Positions 35,106 to 47,085 of a stretch of DNA of 64,000 nucleotides are shown here, piece after piece (within the stretch, counting starts at the first letter, position 1; every line of letters begins with the position of its first letter). Source of the stretch: Hyphochytrium catenoides. Its lineage: Eukaryota > Sar > Hyphochytriomycetes > Hyphochytriales > Hyphochytriaceae. Where the stretch lies: the NCBI GenBank assembly GCA_900088475.1, contig FLMG01003876.1:1-64000 (forward strand). The letters run 5' to 3'. Position numbers and translations under genes: made by a program. The notes below the pieces were generated by a model, which saw only the letters and a program-made list of their open reading frames with translations, did no database searches and was not told where the DNA came from.

Positions 35106-38100
35106 ATGAGAAGAGGCAAAAAGGTTGTCACTTGTCCTCCCGCAAGAGGGCTCGAGGACTCGCCAATCGTGTCAAGTCAAAGGCACCTTTTTCTACCGAT
35201 TATTATCCTTGCTTGTGCCTGTTTCTCTTATGTCCCTGGTGTCGCTGCCATCTCGCCCTACTTCGGGACCAATACCTGTGGCGCCACCACGACCATCAAG
35301 TTTGCCCAGTCTTCTGATCAATCTGGCGCGCTCTCAGCCATTGGTATTGGCATGCGCTTAGGCATCGAAGCAGCATTCAAGGAAGTGAATAACTCTGGCG
35401 GCGTCAGAGGTCTCTACTTCCAGTTAGACTCCAAGGACGATGTCTACAATCCCGTTAACGCGAGCAAGAACGCCATGACTTTTACCAATCAAAGTGACGT
35501 CTTTGGGATGATTGGCTGGGTCGGCACAGCTAACGCTGAGGCTTCTCTGCCCGTCATTCTGCCCACTGGGATGCCCTTCATTGGCGTGTTTAGTGGAGGG
35601 AACCAAGTCCTGCGTGAGCCTTATAATAGACAGATTGTCAACTTCAGGCCCTCGTATTTGGACGAGACGGCAACCATGGTCGAGTACCTGATAAATGTTA
35701 GGAGGTTCTCCCGCATAGCCGTCCTCATGCAAAATGACTCCTTTGGAGAAGCTTGCAAAGAGGGCGTCCGGCTCGCACTGGAGTCCAACAATCTTCGTAT
35801 CCATAGCGAGGGTCGGTATGCACCGAGAACAACGGCGATAGAGCCTGCTCTGAAGATCATTACGGAGTCTGAGGTGATGCCGGAGGCTGTTATCGTGGCA
35901 GGAATTGCGGATCCTAGCGCATACTTTATCCAGCAAGCGAGCAAGGTTCTCCCAAGAGAGACTATCTACATGGTGCCATCCGTCGTTGCTCAAGCTTTCG
36001 TGGATATTCTGATGAAAGCCCCTGCAGACAGTCGTCCTGTGATGGAGAATATCATCGTCACGCAAGTCGTTCCCTTGCCTTATAACACTTCCTTGCCGAT
36101 CGTCTCTCGATACCAAGCCGCTCTCCGTCTAGTCAACTCCACCATTCCGTTTGACTTTTCCTCTCTAGAAGGCTACCTCGTCGGAAGGATGGCAATCGAT
36201 ATCGTTCGTAGGCTAGGGACCAATTATTTTACTCGGGAGATGTTTCTTGAAGCCGCTTATGACTCGGGATCTTTCAACTTTGATGGGCTTCGCTGTGGGC
36301 CCCTGCTGCCAAAAGAAGTCAAAGAAGGATGCAATGTTTGCATGAGAACCGTCGCAATGACGACGATCTCTCCTCAAGGCACTTATCAACAACTGCTCGA
36401 TCAGCCTGACTTGCGCTTTGAGACCTGCGGCTACCGAGCCAAGGTCTGGACCTTCTTGAAGTTTGGCCAGTCTGCGGCAATGAAAGGCTCACGCTCCAGC
36501 ATTCCTGTATCCTTCAATGCAGGTATCCGCGCCGCTTTTCAGGATGTGAATGACCGCGGAGGACTTCTTGGCATTAAGCTTGACATTGTTGCGAAGGATG
36601 ACAAGGACGATCCCACCATTGCCCGGCAGAACATCCGTGAATTTGCTAATGATTCTTCCATTCTAGCCATTGTAGGCTCTTCGCTCTTATCATCTCAGCT
36701 TTCTAAAGAGGCACTTTTGGCAGCTAAAGAGGTGGGCTTGCCCTTCGTGGGTTCTCCTTCAGGCGGCCTCTCTCTACGGAGCCCATTTGACCGTCACGCC
36801 ATCAACTTTCGGGCCTCGTACTTTGACGAGGCAATGGCGATGATAACCTTCCTCTACAAAGTGGAGAACATCACAAGGGTCTCAGCTGTCTTTTCAGATG
36901 ACAGTTTAGCCTTAGAAGGCAGAGACCTGGTGGCTGCTGCATTATCTTCAAAGAGACTGACTCTCTACACTGAATATAGCTTCAGTTCGCAACCTGCGGA
37001 CATCCCGACAGCCATAGCTGGGCTGGAAGGCGGTGAGGGAGCACCGCAGGCAGTGGTAATGATTGGTCCAGTGCAACTTCTCGGGTCTTTCGTTAAGCAA
37101 GCAAAAGCGAAGTGGAAAGAAAATGTCTGGTACTTGGCATTCTCCTCAGTCAACGCAGAAGAATTTGCTCAGACCTTAGCTCTGGGACTGCCTGGCAGCT
37201 CAGAGAGTGAGCCATTGATTTCTCAGAATGTCCTCATCGCTCAGGTTGTCCCACTGCCCACGGATACTAATCTTAAGGCCGTTCGGTCCTTCCAAGGAGC
37301 TATGCGACGATTAGACAAGGCTGCACCACTAAACTCTGCAGCGTTTGAAGGCTACTTGACTGCTTCCATGCTCATTAACGCCCTACAACGCTTAGGCGGA
37401 GAATTCAACCGTCCTGAGAAGCTCCTGGATGCCTTCTATGACTCTGGATCCTTCTCTATGGAAGGCGTACACTGTGGGCCCTTGCTGTCAGAGACTGGCG
37501 CTGATGGTGCAGGAGGCGAAGGCGGCGGCTGTAACCAGTGCATGAAGAAGGTTTGGTTAGCCGCTGTGGACCAGAATGGGTCTTTATACTTTAATCCAAA
37601 AGGAGAACACTCCTTCGAAGCTTCTTGTGGATCTCCTGTCGTTCCTAATGCGGACTTCAAGCTCGGAAGCGCCCGATTGGCCGTGGTGGTTGTCGCTGCA
37701 TTCCAGGTCTTCCTCACTTTAGTGCTGATGGCTCTTCTTTGCTACCATCGGCACTACATCCTCATTCGGGGCAGCTTCCGCTTCAGCTTGGTTACGTGTC
37801 TAGGCGGAGTCCTGTGCTATAGCGTGATCTTTGCTATGTATCCAATCCCTACCGACGCTGTCTGCCTTGCTCAGCCCTGGATTGGACACCTATCGTTCTG
37901 CTTTATCTTTGGTCCTCTCTTCGCGAAAACGAGGCGTGTAGCAATGATCTTTACTAACAAGAAGCTGTCCAGAGTCCTCATCACAGATGCACAGGTGATG
38001 GGGTTCTTCGCGGGTATTCTGCTCTTCTACCTGCTCCACCTCTGTATTTGGACAGGTTTAGATCCTCCCAGAATGGTGGAGGCCATAACTTCAGAGCAAA

Positions 38101-38612
38101 CTCCTCATCGCTACGAAGACTGCGCCTCCACTTACAGTTGGGGCCCATGGGGAATCGTGGTGGTTGAAGGTCTTATGCTTCTATGGGGCTGTCTGCTATG
38201 CTTCAGGGTCCAAGGGGTCAATGGCAAGTTTCAAAGGTTCAATGAGAGTCGGCAAATTGGCTTTGCAATCTATAACACGAGCTTCTTAGGCGCTTTGCTC
38301 ATCTTTCTCACGTTCATCGACTTCCATCCGAACGATGACTTCATCCTGACATCTACATTCATCATGATGAACACCACCGTGGTCCTCGTGGTGCTATTCG
38401 GAAAGCCTGTGTATTTTGCCGTCACAGGTGTCTCCATCACGGAAGCGCAACTCGCTGGAACTTCCGCTACGACCGGCCAGACTGAGGGAAGTGCCAACAA
38501 CAATGCCAGCAAGAAAGAGGGGGCCACGGCTCCCAAGGCTTGGAGTGCTCGGGACAAGAATCCGAAGCCGTCGGCGTCCGTTCAGCCCGTAGACCAAATC
38601 GCTCACCAGTAG
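35106..38612 (+). CDS. Class C (GABA-B-like) seven-transmembrane receptor with two tandem ligand-binding modules
   Basis: A single exon of 1,168 residues from the ATG at 35106. Residues ~25-48 form a hydrophobic leader (LFLPIIILACACFSYVPGVAA). Residues ~55-440 and ~445-840 are two type-1 periplasmic-binding/ANF receptor modules, clearly duplicates of one another. Matching motifs are INFRASYFDEA / VNFRPSYLDET, TQVVPLPYNTS / AQVVPLPTDTN, SLEGYLVGR / AFEGYLTAS, and YDSGSFNFDGLRCGPLL / YDSGSFSMEGVHCGPLL. Seven hydrophobic segments follow (~855-1105), with class C signatures GPLFAKTRRVAMIF and FNESRQIGFAIYN, then a ~60-residue disordered tail rich in A/T/K. There is no cysteine-rich linker, as in GABA-B receptors. 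Likely a plasma-membrane sensor of an amino acid or other small ligand, signalling through a G protein. The ligand is unknown. Confidence 0.9.
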   Translation: MRRGKKVVTCPPARGLEDSPIVSSQRHLFLPIIILACACFSYVPGVAAISPYFGTNTCGATTTIKFAQSSDQSGALSAIGIGMRLGIEAAFKEVNNSGGVRGLYFQLDSKDDVYNPVNASKNAMTFTNQSDVFGMIGWVGTANAEASLPVILPTGMPFIGVFSGGNQVLREPYNRQIVNFRPSYLDETATMVEYLINVRRFSRIAVLMQNDSFGEACKEGVRLALESNNLRIHSEGRYAPRTTAIEPALKIITESEVMPEAVIVAGIADPSAYFIQQASKVLPRETIYMVPSVVAQAFVDILMKAPADSRPVMENIIVTQVVPLPYNTSLPIVSRYQAALRLVNSTIPFDFSSLEGYLVGRMAIDIVRRLGTNYFTREMFLEAAYDSGSFNFDGLRCGPLLPKEVKEGCNVCMRTVAMTTISPQGTYQQLLDQPDLRFETCGYRAKVWTFLKFGQSAAMKGSRSSIPVSFNAGIRAAFQDVNDRGGLLGIKLDIVAKDDKDDPTIARQNIREFANDSSILAIVGSSLLSSQLSKEALLAAKEVGLPFVGSPSGGLSLRSPFDRHAINFRASYFDEAMAMITFLYKVENITRVSAVFSDDSLALEGRDLVAAALSSKRLTLYTEYSFSSQPADIPTAIAGLEGGEGAPQAVVMIGPVQLLGSFVKQAKAKWKENVWYLAFSSVNAEEFAQTLALGLPGSSESEPLISQNVLIAQVVPLPTDTNLKAVRSFQGAMRRLDKAAPLNSAAFEGYLTASMLINALQRLGGEFNRPEKLLDAFYDSGSFSMEGVHCGPLLSETGADGAGGEGGGCNQCMKKVWLAAVDQNGSLYFNPKGEHSFEASCGSPVVPNADFKLGSARLAVVVVAAFQVFLTLVLMALLCYHRHYILIRGSFRFSLVTCLGGVLCYSVIFAMYPIPTDAVCLAQPWIGHLSFCFIFGPLFAKTRRVAMIFTNKKLSRVLITDAQVMGFFAGILLFYLLHLCIWTGLDPPRMVEAITSEQTPHRYEDCASTYSWGPWGIVVVEGLMLLWGCLLCFRVQGVNGKFQRFNESRQIGFAIYNTSFLGALLIFLTFIDFHPNDDFILTSTFIMMNTTVVLVVLFGKPVYFAVTGVSITEAQLAGTSATTGQTEGSANNNASKKEGATAPKAWSARDKNPKPSASVQPVDQIAHQ

Positions 38613-38989
38613 GCTTTGAGGCACTGGTTTAGGACGCATGTACTTCCTCATTGGTCGACATCATCGCTCTTAAACACGCAGCGTTCATCCTTTATTTTGT
38701 TAACCACTAAGGTCTTTATTTTTTCCCTTTCTCTGACAAGTACTGGCACTCACTGACCCGAGAAACGCGAGGTTTGGAGACAACATCCACCAGTACTGAG
38801 AGCTGGGTCGTCCCTTGGGGCGGAGACATATTTATACACATCTATTACCTAGACCAGCATCGTTAGTACGTTGCCTGTGACTACTCAGTAGTTCGGCGCT
38901 CTATCCTTCATCCTCCGAAATGTCAACAGCTTCGGATGTCTTGACCTTCATAGCGGCCTTAAGGGCCTTGACGGTTAGAAATCCATTCA
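38613..38989. other. Intergenic, no gene seen
   Basis: The 3' flank of the receptor gene. It contains T-rich stretches (about 38690-38730), compatible with 3' end formation, and no supported coding or RNA feature. Confidence 0.35.
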
Positions 38990-40262
38990 CCGCTGAGCAC
39001 TGGAGGACGCATCACCTCTCATCTTGTCTTCTGGTTGTAGACCATTCGCCATAGTTTCCGTCACAGCCCTCCTCTTCTCTGCGCATCTCGAGCCACCACA
39101 GCCTCCAAGTGCCCGAAGTACGCTGCCATTTCTTTTGCTGCCGATATGCAGCCTTTATCTCGGTTCTCATGCAGCCGCCGGACGATTTGTAAGTGTCCAA
39201 TAGCTGCTGCCTCATTCGTTGCACTAGTGCTACAGCTATTGATGGTCATGTAAGAACTTCACTACTTTCAGATGACAGCGGGTAGCCGCCAAGTCTATAG
39301 TTCTAGATGAGCACAACTCTGGATAATTCTCGAGAAGGTATTGGACAACCTCAAGATGGCCGTTGAGGGCAGCACTATCGATGGCTTGTCTGGTACAGCC
39401 CGCCGAGCGCTTTTCATGGAGAAAGCATAGAACCTCCAAATGGCCTCCTTCGGCTGCGCCGTCCATCGCCTGAACCGTGCATTCCCTCCCTTGCAAATGG
39501 AGCCATCTGACGACTTCTAGATATCCATTTCCAGCTGCGTACTCCATAGCACTGGCACCTCCTCGTATCCCTTGGCGATCAAGCCACTTCAAGATGTTAG
39601 GTGCCTCGCTCCTGCGGAAGCCGCCCAGCGCGGAAAGAGCCCGTCTCGGGCACTATGTCCAGGAGTTGAGGCATTTTGAGGTGGCCGCTCGCTGCGGCTA
39701 AGCCGATTGCTTCTTCAGTAGCCGTGAGTTCCAGCAGCCATCTTATGGTGTCAATATGTCCATGCCTTGCGGCTGCTACCATCGCTTTCTCAGTGCCGGT
39801 TCCCCCTGGTAAGGTTGGGCACTTAGATATCCAGCCGTCCTAAGTTTGCCGCCAGATCATAGTGCTCTACTTACCCCTTTAGCTGTGGCGCCTATTCTAC
39901 GGAGGAGCCTGAAGAGAGGCAAGACTCTGTTATAAAGAGCCCAATCTAGAGCATCGGGAGGATCTTTATCGGGCCCTTTCCAGCTGGCCCCTTAAGAGAC
40001 GGTAGAAATGCCGATTGACTCCTCGCTTCCAGGCGTCCCTTGAAGTCCGCCTGCTGGGAGGCATAATCTAGTGCCTGGCCATTCTGTGAGCGTTATCTAA
40101 GTTATACAAGAGCCATCTGAACACCTCCTCTTGCCCTGTGTAGGCAGCTAAGCCAAGGGTCGTGCTGTCCACGCACAGGTTCTTCTTCACTGGATATAGA
40201 GGTGTCCCTGCAGGATAGCGGCCTTGCCGTCGCGCCACCTCGTAAACGTTGGCATGTATCTA
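38990..40262 (-). pseudogene. Decayed ankyrin-repeat gene
   Basis: Ankyrin repeats of the GHLEVVRWLHE type run along the minus strand in at least four blocks. These are about 40262-40080 (LGLAAYTGQEEVFRWLL), 39782-39600 (ARHGHIDTIRWLLEL, AAASGHLKMPQLL), 39592-39236 (AAGNGYLEVVRWLHLQG, AAEGGHLEVLCFLHEKR, AALNGHLEVVQYLLENY, AATRCHLKVVKFLHDH) and 39249-39061 (AAAIGHLQIVRRLHENR, AAYFGHLEAVVA). Blocks lie in different frames and are separated by stop codons (for example the TAG right after FLHDHQ at about 39236) with no convincing splice sites. I therefore read it as a degenerate copy of a large ankyrin family. An alternative is a live gene with missed introns or assembly errors. Confidence 0.65.
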
Positions 40263-41547
40263 GGAGTTAATGGTAGCCCACATATCCATGTTATTTAGCA
40301 CTTTGTAAGGCGCTTGAAAGAGGCAAGAGGAAGAAAACAGATTTAGATCACATGCTCGTGGGGTTCCACGAGGTTGAGGATCCACAGGAACGCACCCTTC
40401 GTTGCGCTTCATATGCCGAAACGCTGAGGTCTTCGCCAGACCGTTTTTCTTTCTTCTTCCTCTTCGTTTACGATGCGCTATCCTCGTTCTCTTGTTCAAA
40501 GGGGACATTTGCGGGAGGCGATTTCAGCCTTCCAACTACATTTATTATGAGATCTAAAGATGGAACTGTTTGAGAGAAAGGTATTTGGAAGACCCTGCCC
40601 TAAGTGCGGCTAGGTAGGCAGTACGCGCGACGCAAAGTAGAGTCTTTCTTCTCTCCTTTTTCAAGTAGATCTGGGAGCTTAAGGGGCCATACTGCGGCTC
40701 GACCTGTCTCGAGCACCTTCTCTATTCAGGAACCAGGCCAGCATGGTACTCAAAGCACCCTGCCAAAGCATCCTGCCCTTTCCTCGATGAGCTAGAACCA
40801 ACTTGTCAGACCTATGGCGCTTACTAAGCAGCCAAAGGTTGAGAACGAGGATATTGAGAGAGGAAAGACAGAGACGAGAGAGAGAGAGAGAGAGAAAGAG
40901 AGGGAAAGATGGAAGGAGGAACGAGAGAGAAAGGGCAGGGTGCCGGTAGCCTGGAGCTAATGAAGCTCGGCTCAGAAGGTTGAAGATCTCTTCTGTTGAT
41001 TGTCCTGCCGCTAAAGGACAGCGCTTCCGTCACCGCCGCAACTCTCCCACAATCTCATCCATAAGGGTAATAAAGGTTACATAGGTCAACAGTGGCGTCC
41101 ACTTCAGACTAAAGAATACTACTGACCTCATTCAACAAAGGTATCATGGGTCTTTGGTACCCATTTATGGGTAACCTGGGACTACCGTTAGCGGTCAATC
41201 GGGTAACGCCCTTCATAGCTGGTGACACGAGGAAGGGAAGCTTCTCCAGTGCTGGCGCTGGCGCTGCGGCTGCTTGATGGAGGCCGCGGATGCTTCCTAG
41301 CGCAAGCTGATCGCAGCTCTGGGAGCCTGAAGCAGGCAGCAGGACAGAAGGAGAGCAAGTCGTCAACCTCGGTCAGGGTCACAAAGAAGCAGATGTAGAT
41401 GAAGCAAAGAGCTGTCCCAATGAGATCACATCAGCAGGTAGACAGCTGTAAGACGAAGTGCGGAGATGTGTTCTCTTTCCTGCCGTGCCAGAGTCTACCG
41501 ACAAGGCTTGCCGGACCTTGATGTGTCGTTAGTCTTTGGGATTTAGG
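40263..41547. other. Intergenic region with GA microsatellite
   Basis: No gene is supported. A GA-rich run lies at about 40857-40938, with pure (GA)n around 40877-40894. Small open frames on both strands are not protein-like. Confidence 0.4.
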
Positions 41548-44500
41548 ATGGCTGACCAAGCTGAAGACAGGGCAGCTGGGATGGCTGAAGTTCAGACCGA
41601 GCTTCAGACCGCGGAGACCGTGCTCAGCTACCTCGCGGCTGTGTATGGCGAGCGTGTTGATGCCGAAATACCTCTGCATCTCATCCAAAACTGCCGCGAA
41701 AAGGTGGCGCAGATGTCGAGTGTTTCTACTGCTGGAGCTTACTCTAGTCCCAAGGTGATAACTGAGCTTCTTGAGAACTTGTCCGGTGCCATGGACTACG
41801 CACTCGACCATCCTGTAGACCTGTACAAGTCTCTGGAGCTGGACCGGTGCTTCAAGTTAGGGTCTTCTGGAGAGACGAGCGAAGACGAAGGAAAGGATGT
41901 TAACATTGCTTATCTGGGAAGGGAAGATCTTCTTAGCTCCTTCGCTGAGACGAAGAGCTCTGAAATCATTGACTTACTGCTCGAACGGTGCTCCATGGTG
42001 AGAAGCCTGTTGGACCAATTAAAGACGGTAAGACGACGTCCATAAAGATGCGCCCGCGAGGTGGTGGCAAGAGCCTCATGACGTATTCTGCAGGAATGGC
42101 GCGCCACTAAAGAAAAAGAGCCTGTTCTACAGCTCTTATCAAGCTCCAAGCTCACTTCCCTCTCAGAAGAGCTGTATACAGCCTCAGAAGGGATCAAAGA
42201 GATTATTCAACGGCTTCTTCTCTCGTCAGTCTCTCTCCTGGAGGAAGGCAAAGACGTTTTAGCCGTTGCAGGAGATGCACACGGACTAGGTTGGGACGGT
42301 GCTATGGCTTCCGCTTCTACTTCTGAGGAGTCCCACTCGCCGCCAAACCAAAACAAGCTTCAGAATAAGCAAAGTATGAGTGAAGAAGATAGAAAGCTTG
42401 AGAGGGAGGAGCCTTCTTCGGTTAGAGTAAGTGAGGATGCTAACAAATTAGAGGAACAATCACCCGCTGACGTCCTCTCCTCATTGGTTTCTATGTCTTC
42501 CGCCGAACTATGTCAGCATACTCCATCAAGAATGGCTGAAGAAGCGCATGCGCAAGTGAGCTTGGTAACGTCAGACATCGAAACAGTAGAGCATGAGGAA
42601 GTCACAGCTGAAGCTGGTGGCGCAGCAAAAGGAGCAGGAGACGAAGACGGATTGAGAGGCGCCGAAGTAAGGCATGCAGATGACGCAGTATCACCTTCTA
42701 TCTCACCCGGCGAACACCTCCAAGAGGACGATATTGGCGGCATAGCCAACGTACTAGGAACCTCTTCTGCGATTGTTGATGCTGTCACTCTAGGTGACGA
42801 GGCGCAAAAAGATCAAACTCAGCATTCAAAGGAAGATAACCTACTGCCATCGCAAAACTCTCTGGCGGTCTTTAGCATGCCCGATGGCAGAGAACCCGAA
42901 GAGAGGCAGGCAGAACAGATAGAGGGGAAACGGGACGTTTTGGCCGCTTCTTTCCTTCCCGCCTCTCGGTCTCCGATGGCGGTGGAGCAGTCAGTCTTGC
43001 TGCTGGAGAAGCAGATCTCTGAGGAAGTAGCGGCAGAGACGGTAGAGCACATTTTCTCAGAGGCTGGGGCTAGCCAGAGTGGAGTATGTGAGAAGATGAA
43101 GGAGGCAACGGAACAAAGTCATCAAGGAGAACATGATCAAGGTTTCCCACCAATCCAAGTCCAAGGCATAGCGCCAAATAACAGGTGCGAGAGCTCCGTA
43201 TCAGGGGACACGGATGAGCCAACACCCTCTCCCGACGAGCAGCTGGATGTCCAAGAGGATAAGAGCCGAACGGGTGAGGGGAACCCGAATGCAGCAGGTA
43301 TGGAAGAGGGACAGCGCGTGCTCGTCAGCGCCAAGGGAGAGAAGGCGTCCTCTGCTGCCGAGTCTGAAAGGATTGACGTGGAGGTGGAAAGCCCGGCTTC
43401 CAACACAATTGAAGCTTCCGTGAGGCCGACAGTCAACGCCAAGGCTGTAGAAGACAGTAGATCCCAGACCACACATGACCCAGTACTCTCGACTAGCTCA
43501 AGCCTGGAGACCAAGAAAGTGATATGTTTACCAGAGAATTTATCAGAGAGCACTGTGGAGATGCCCGGCACTCACTCTGGCTACGCGGCTGCTCTTACGG
43601 ACCACAGTGTGTCTCTAGTCCTTACCTCTAGAGAGGTTAATATTGCCCTCTCGAGCCAGAAAGAGGAGATGTCAACCTTAGCAGAAGATACTGATAAACC
43701 GGCACTTGAACGAAAGGAGCAGACCCTCCCGATGACAAATTGCGAGTCTGGAAAAGAGCAAAGAGGAGGAGAGGCAGATGAGAAAGGCTCAGTTCGCCAT
43801 AGCCCAACACTGACTTCTGAGACAAGAGAAGAGTCAGGCTCCACCAGCACCAAGGATCACTCTACGATACCCATTGAGATACAGACAAAAGTTGGGAAAG
43901 AACCGACGATAGCTCTCGTGGGCATCACTGAGTCACTCGCAACTCGAGCAGAGACAGTGAAAGCAAGCAGCTCTCTACCTAGCTCATTTGTGTCCTCGCA
44001 GAGTGGTGGCGCGGATAAGCCCTCTCCCACTTTGACTCTTTCTTTGCAGGACAAAGATTGCATGCCATCTTTAGCTGTGTCGACTGCCTATAACTCCTCC
44101 TCGCCCAAAAACCTCCCAGGTCCTCAGCCCAAAGCTGCAGGGACGCAACCCGCTGTCCCAGCTGGAGCCGAGGCTGTCTCCACCGAGGTTTTCTCCCTTG
44201 TTGAGGAGCTCAAAAGAAAGGAAGAGGAGGACCAGAAGCGGAAGAAAAGACAAGAAGAAGAAGCTCTGCGACGCAAGAAGCAGAAGGAGGAAGAGGAAAA
44301 AGAGAATCAGCGACGTCAAGAGGAAGCCAAAAAGCAGGCTGAGGAAGAGGCGGCAGCTGCGGCAGAAAGAGAGCGTCTGGCTTTGGAAGAAAAGAAGGCA
44401 AAGGAGGAAGAAGTACTGCGCCAGCTCGAGGAAGAAAAGAGAGAGAGGCTCCGAGAAGAGGAGGAGCACCTCAGAAACTTACAGCAGCAGTTGGACGCCC

Positions 44501-46635
44501 AAATCGCTGCGGAAAGTCTTATCGGAGAAGGGCTGAAAGACAAGGTAGCACGGGAACAAACACCTTTGTCCCAGAGGCACCGACGAACAACACTGATTAG
44601 AAGGTCGGTCAGCTGTTCTCATTGCTTCCAAACCTTAGGCCACTCTCTCCTTTAGTCACACTCCACTCAGAATCCTGAGTCTAATTATGGCGCTGTTTGC
44701 CTGGTGTTGCAGCAAGAAGTCAGTAGCTGTGCAGGATTTGACGGTGGTTGGCTGGAGGCGGTTGACGGTCCAGCAGGAGCTAGAAGTCTTTGGCTCTGTA
44801 TGGGAAGCAGCCCGGAAAGGCTCATCCGTGGGGGCCTTCAGAGTGCTTCTCTCGGTATACTGCTTGCTGCTACCAACTCCAATAGTCCCCTCGCTTCTGT
44901 TCTACCATCTGTATGTCTTCTTGAGACCTTTCGTTTGATCTCTGCAGCTGAATGACTGTTTTGACCTTCCACTGCTATCGATCATTGCATAGCGGCTTTG
45001 GTTAGTTCCCTTCGTCTTGCTGTTGACTGGGCTTTTGAATATTAGCCACTTGTTCTCCCACTTTTCGTTCCCCGGAAGATTGAGATTTGTGGTGCTGGTG
45101 CTTGTAGCAAGAGATCCGGGGATGTACCATCCAGGAAGGTAGAGAATTTCACATCGATGAACGAGATCGAGTCACCGGCGAGAGACTGCTGCAGCTTGCA
45201 AGCTGGTGTGGGCATACGGTGCGATTGAAGAGTCTTTGCACGCTTGCACGGCCTCTGAGCTGCCCTACTTGAGTCTACCGAGTTTCCTCTTACAACTCCT
45301 ATCTTCACCATGTGATCATTATTTAGTACTTTCCGCTCATTCTTTGAGCATCTCTTTAACTAATCCCCATGTTTCCGCCTCTAACGTCTTTCGATTTCCC
45401 ATAAGCTCGATGTCCTGACAAGCACATACTTCCTTATTCTGACCCCTGCATCTGATTATCTTTGGGACCATTGGTGGTCAATTGGTTCTACAGGAGCTTG
45501 TTCGTTTCCTGGTGGAGGAAGCAGGTGCCAGCGTAAATTTAGTAGACGGCACCGTGAACCGACTCACGCCATTGCATGACGCCGCCCGAGGAGGCTGGGC
45601 AGATATCGTGGAGATTCTGCTGCAGGCGGGGGCACAAGTCGATGCTTTAGATTCTGGCGGGGATACAGCGCTGCACTGGTGAGAGAGTCGGTCTCAAGCT
45701 CCATATTTTATCCCACCCAGTCGCTGTCCTGAATATCTGCTCTGAGGACTCTCCCTTCATTAATAGCGTGCGTCCGTTCTCCGTATCCTATCGCCCACTT
45801 TTTGGCATCTACTCCTGAATAACGATGACATGTGACATCCTAGGGCTGCGCGAAGAGGTAATCTAGCGGTGGTCAAGCGAATGTTGCAGTGCTCGGCCAC
45901 TTTATTCACAGACCATGAAGGTATCAACAAAGCAGCATCACTTCAAGACGTGAACCTAGTTCTCCCTCTAACCTACTCTATTAGAGCTAAGGGCGTATTG
46001 CGCTGAATGTCGCTTTTCTTCTCACTCGGCCTTACTCTGACCATGTCCTTCTCTTTCGCTCATCCTTATCCACATGTTCCAGGCCGTAAGGCGGTATGGC
46101 GCATGCTTGGCACTCGTAATGGGAAAGGGAAGCTGCCTTTCGAGTTAAGCACGAAAGAGAGCATCCGGGAGACGATTTTGGAGTACGTAGTAACGCTTTC
46201 CAAGAAGGAACAGGACGAGGCCCAGCTTCACAGTCCTGCCACCGTAAAGAAGAATCTTTATGCCATTAGGTAAGCATGTGGTTTACCTCTGTCAGAACAA
46301 CTCGGCCGTCCGGTTAACCCTTGCAAAATAGCTTCAAGGACTACGGAAAGATCAACCGACTGGTGTCCCATACTATGCCCACATATCCTACCTCCCCATC
46401 TTACTTGGAAGCGGCAGAGGAAATTCTGCACTTTGATTCGCCGTATAGCACTGCGTACAGCATGATATCTCACACGTTCAAACGCTCTCGCACGAAGGAC
46501 AAGAGAAGTGATTTATTGAAAGGTGGGAGAAGACGGTCCGGGATAACGCGGAAGCTGAGTAGGCTACCGCAGAGCTTTCGCAGTGTAAACATGAACCAAT
46601 TGGCGGAATTAGAGCAGCGCCAGGCGATCCAGTAA
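41548..46635 (+). CDS. Coiled-coil protein with C-terminal ankyrin repeats
   Basis: The eight exons are 41548-42027, 42094-44603, 44713-44854, 45108-45218, 45494-45678, 45844-45920, 46083-46269 and 46332-46635. Phases close, giving about 1,331 residues. Residues 1-~240 are helical (AETVLSYLAAVYGER, EIIDLLLERCSMVRSLL). Residues ~250-850 are acidic, Ser/Glu-rich and disordered. Residues ~870-980 form a highly charged single helix or coiled coil (KRKEEEDQKRKKRQEEEALR and onward). The last ~300 residues hold ankyrin repeats spread over exons 4-6: LLQLASWCGHTELVRFLVEE, TPLHDAARGGWADIVEILLQAG, DTALHWAARRGNLAVVKRML. They are followed by a conserved-looking tail (KAVWRMLGTRNGKG, LHFDSPYSTAYSMIS). Probably a cytoplasmic scaffold or cytoskeleton-linked protein. 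Exon 4 (111 nt) was recognised because it completes an ankyrin repeat. The 44604-44712 intron depends on phase only. Confidence 0.78.
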
Positions 46636-47085
46636 AACCCAGGGATCAGCCAGTTGAGTTTCCATCAGCTAGTCGACCAAGCTTCTCCAAAGCTACCGGG
46701 TCACATGTGATGTACCTATTCTAGGTGTTGAGGAGACCTCAAGGGTAGGCTATGAAAGATAAGGTGTTGAAGGGCAGCGTAATAGTCCTATTGATTCGTT
46801 CTGAGACATTTGCAAGACGGAACAGTGTGGGATAATGGGCAGCATAACTCCAGCAAGAGCAAAGTTCGGCCGGTCAATGGAATGACAAAAGGAACACCAA
46901 AAAAGAAACTAAGGGATCCATCACAATCTTTTCCCATTATAAAACTTGAAGGGACAGCCTTATTCTTAAGAAATATCTTTGAACTCTATAGCTCAGACTC
47001 TTCACTAGGAGTCTGCCGTCGGGTTAACAAAGTGAATGAGGGCTGAAGTGTATGTGTTATCTGCGTTGTTTTCATTAGCCTATGG
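46636..47085. other. Convergent 3' flanks, no gene seen
   Basis: The region lies between two converging genes. The 78-codon open frame at 46810-47046 has no motif. No repeat or RNA gene was seen. Confidence 0.35.
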
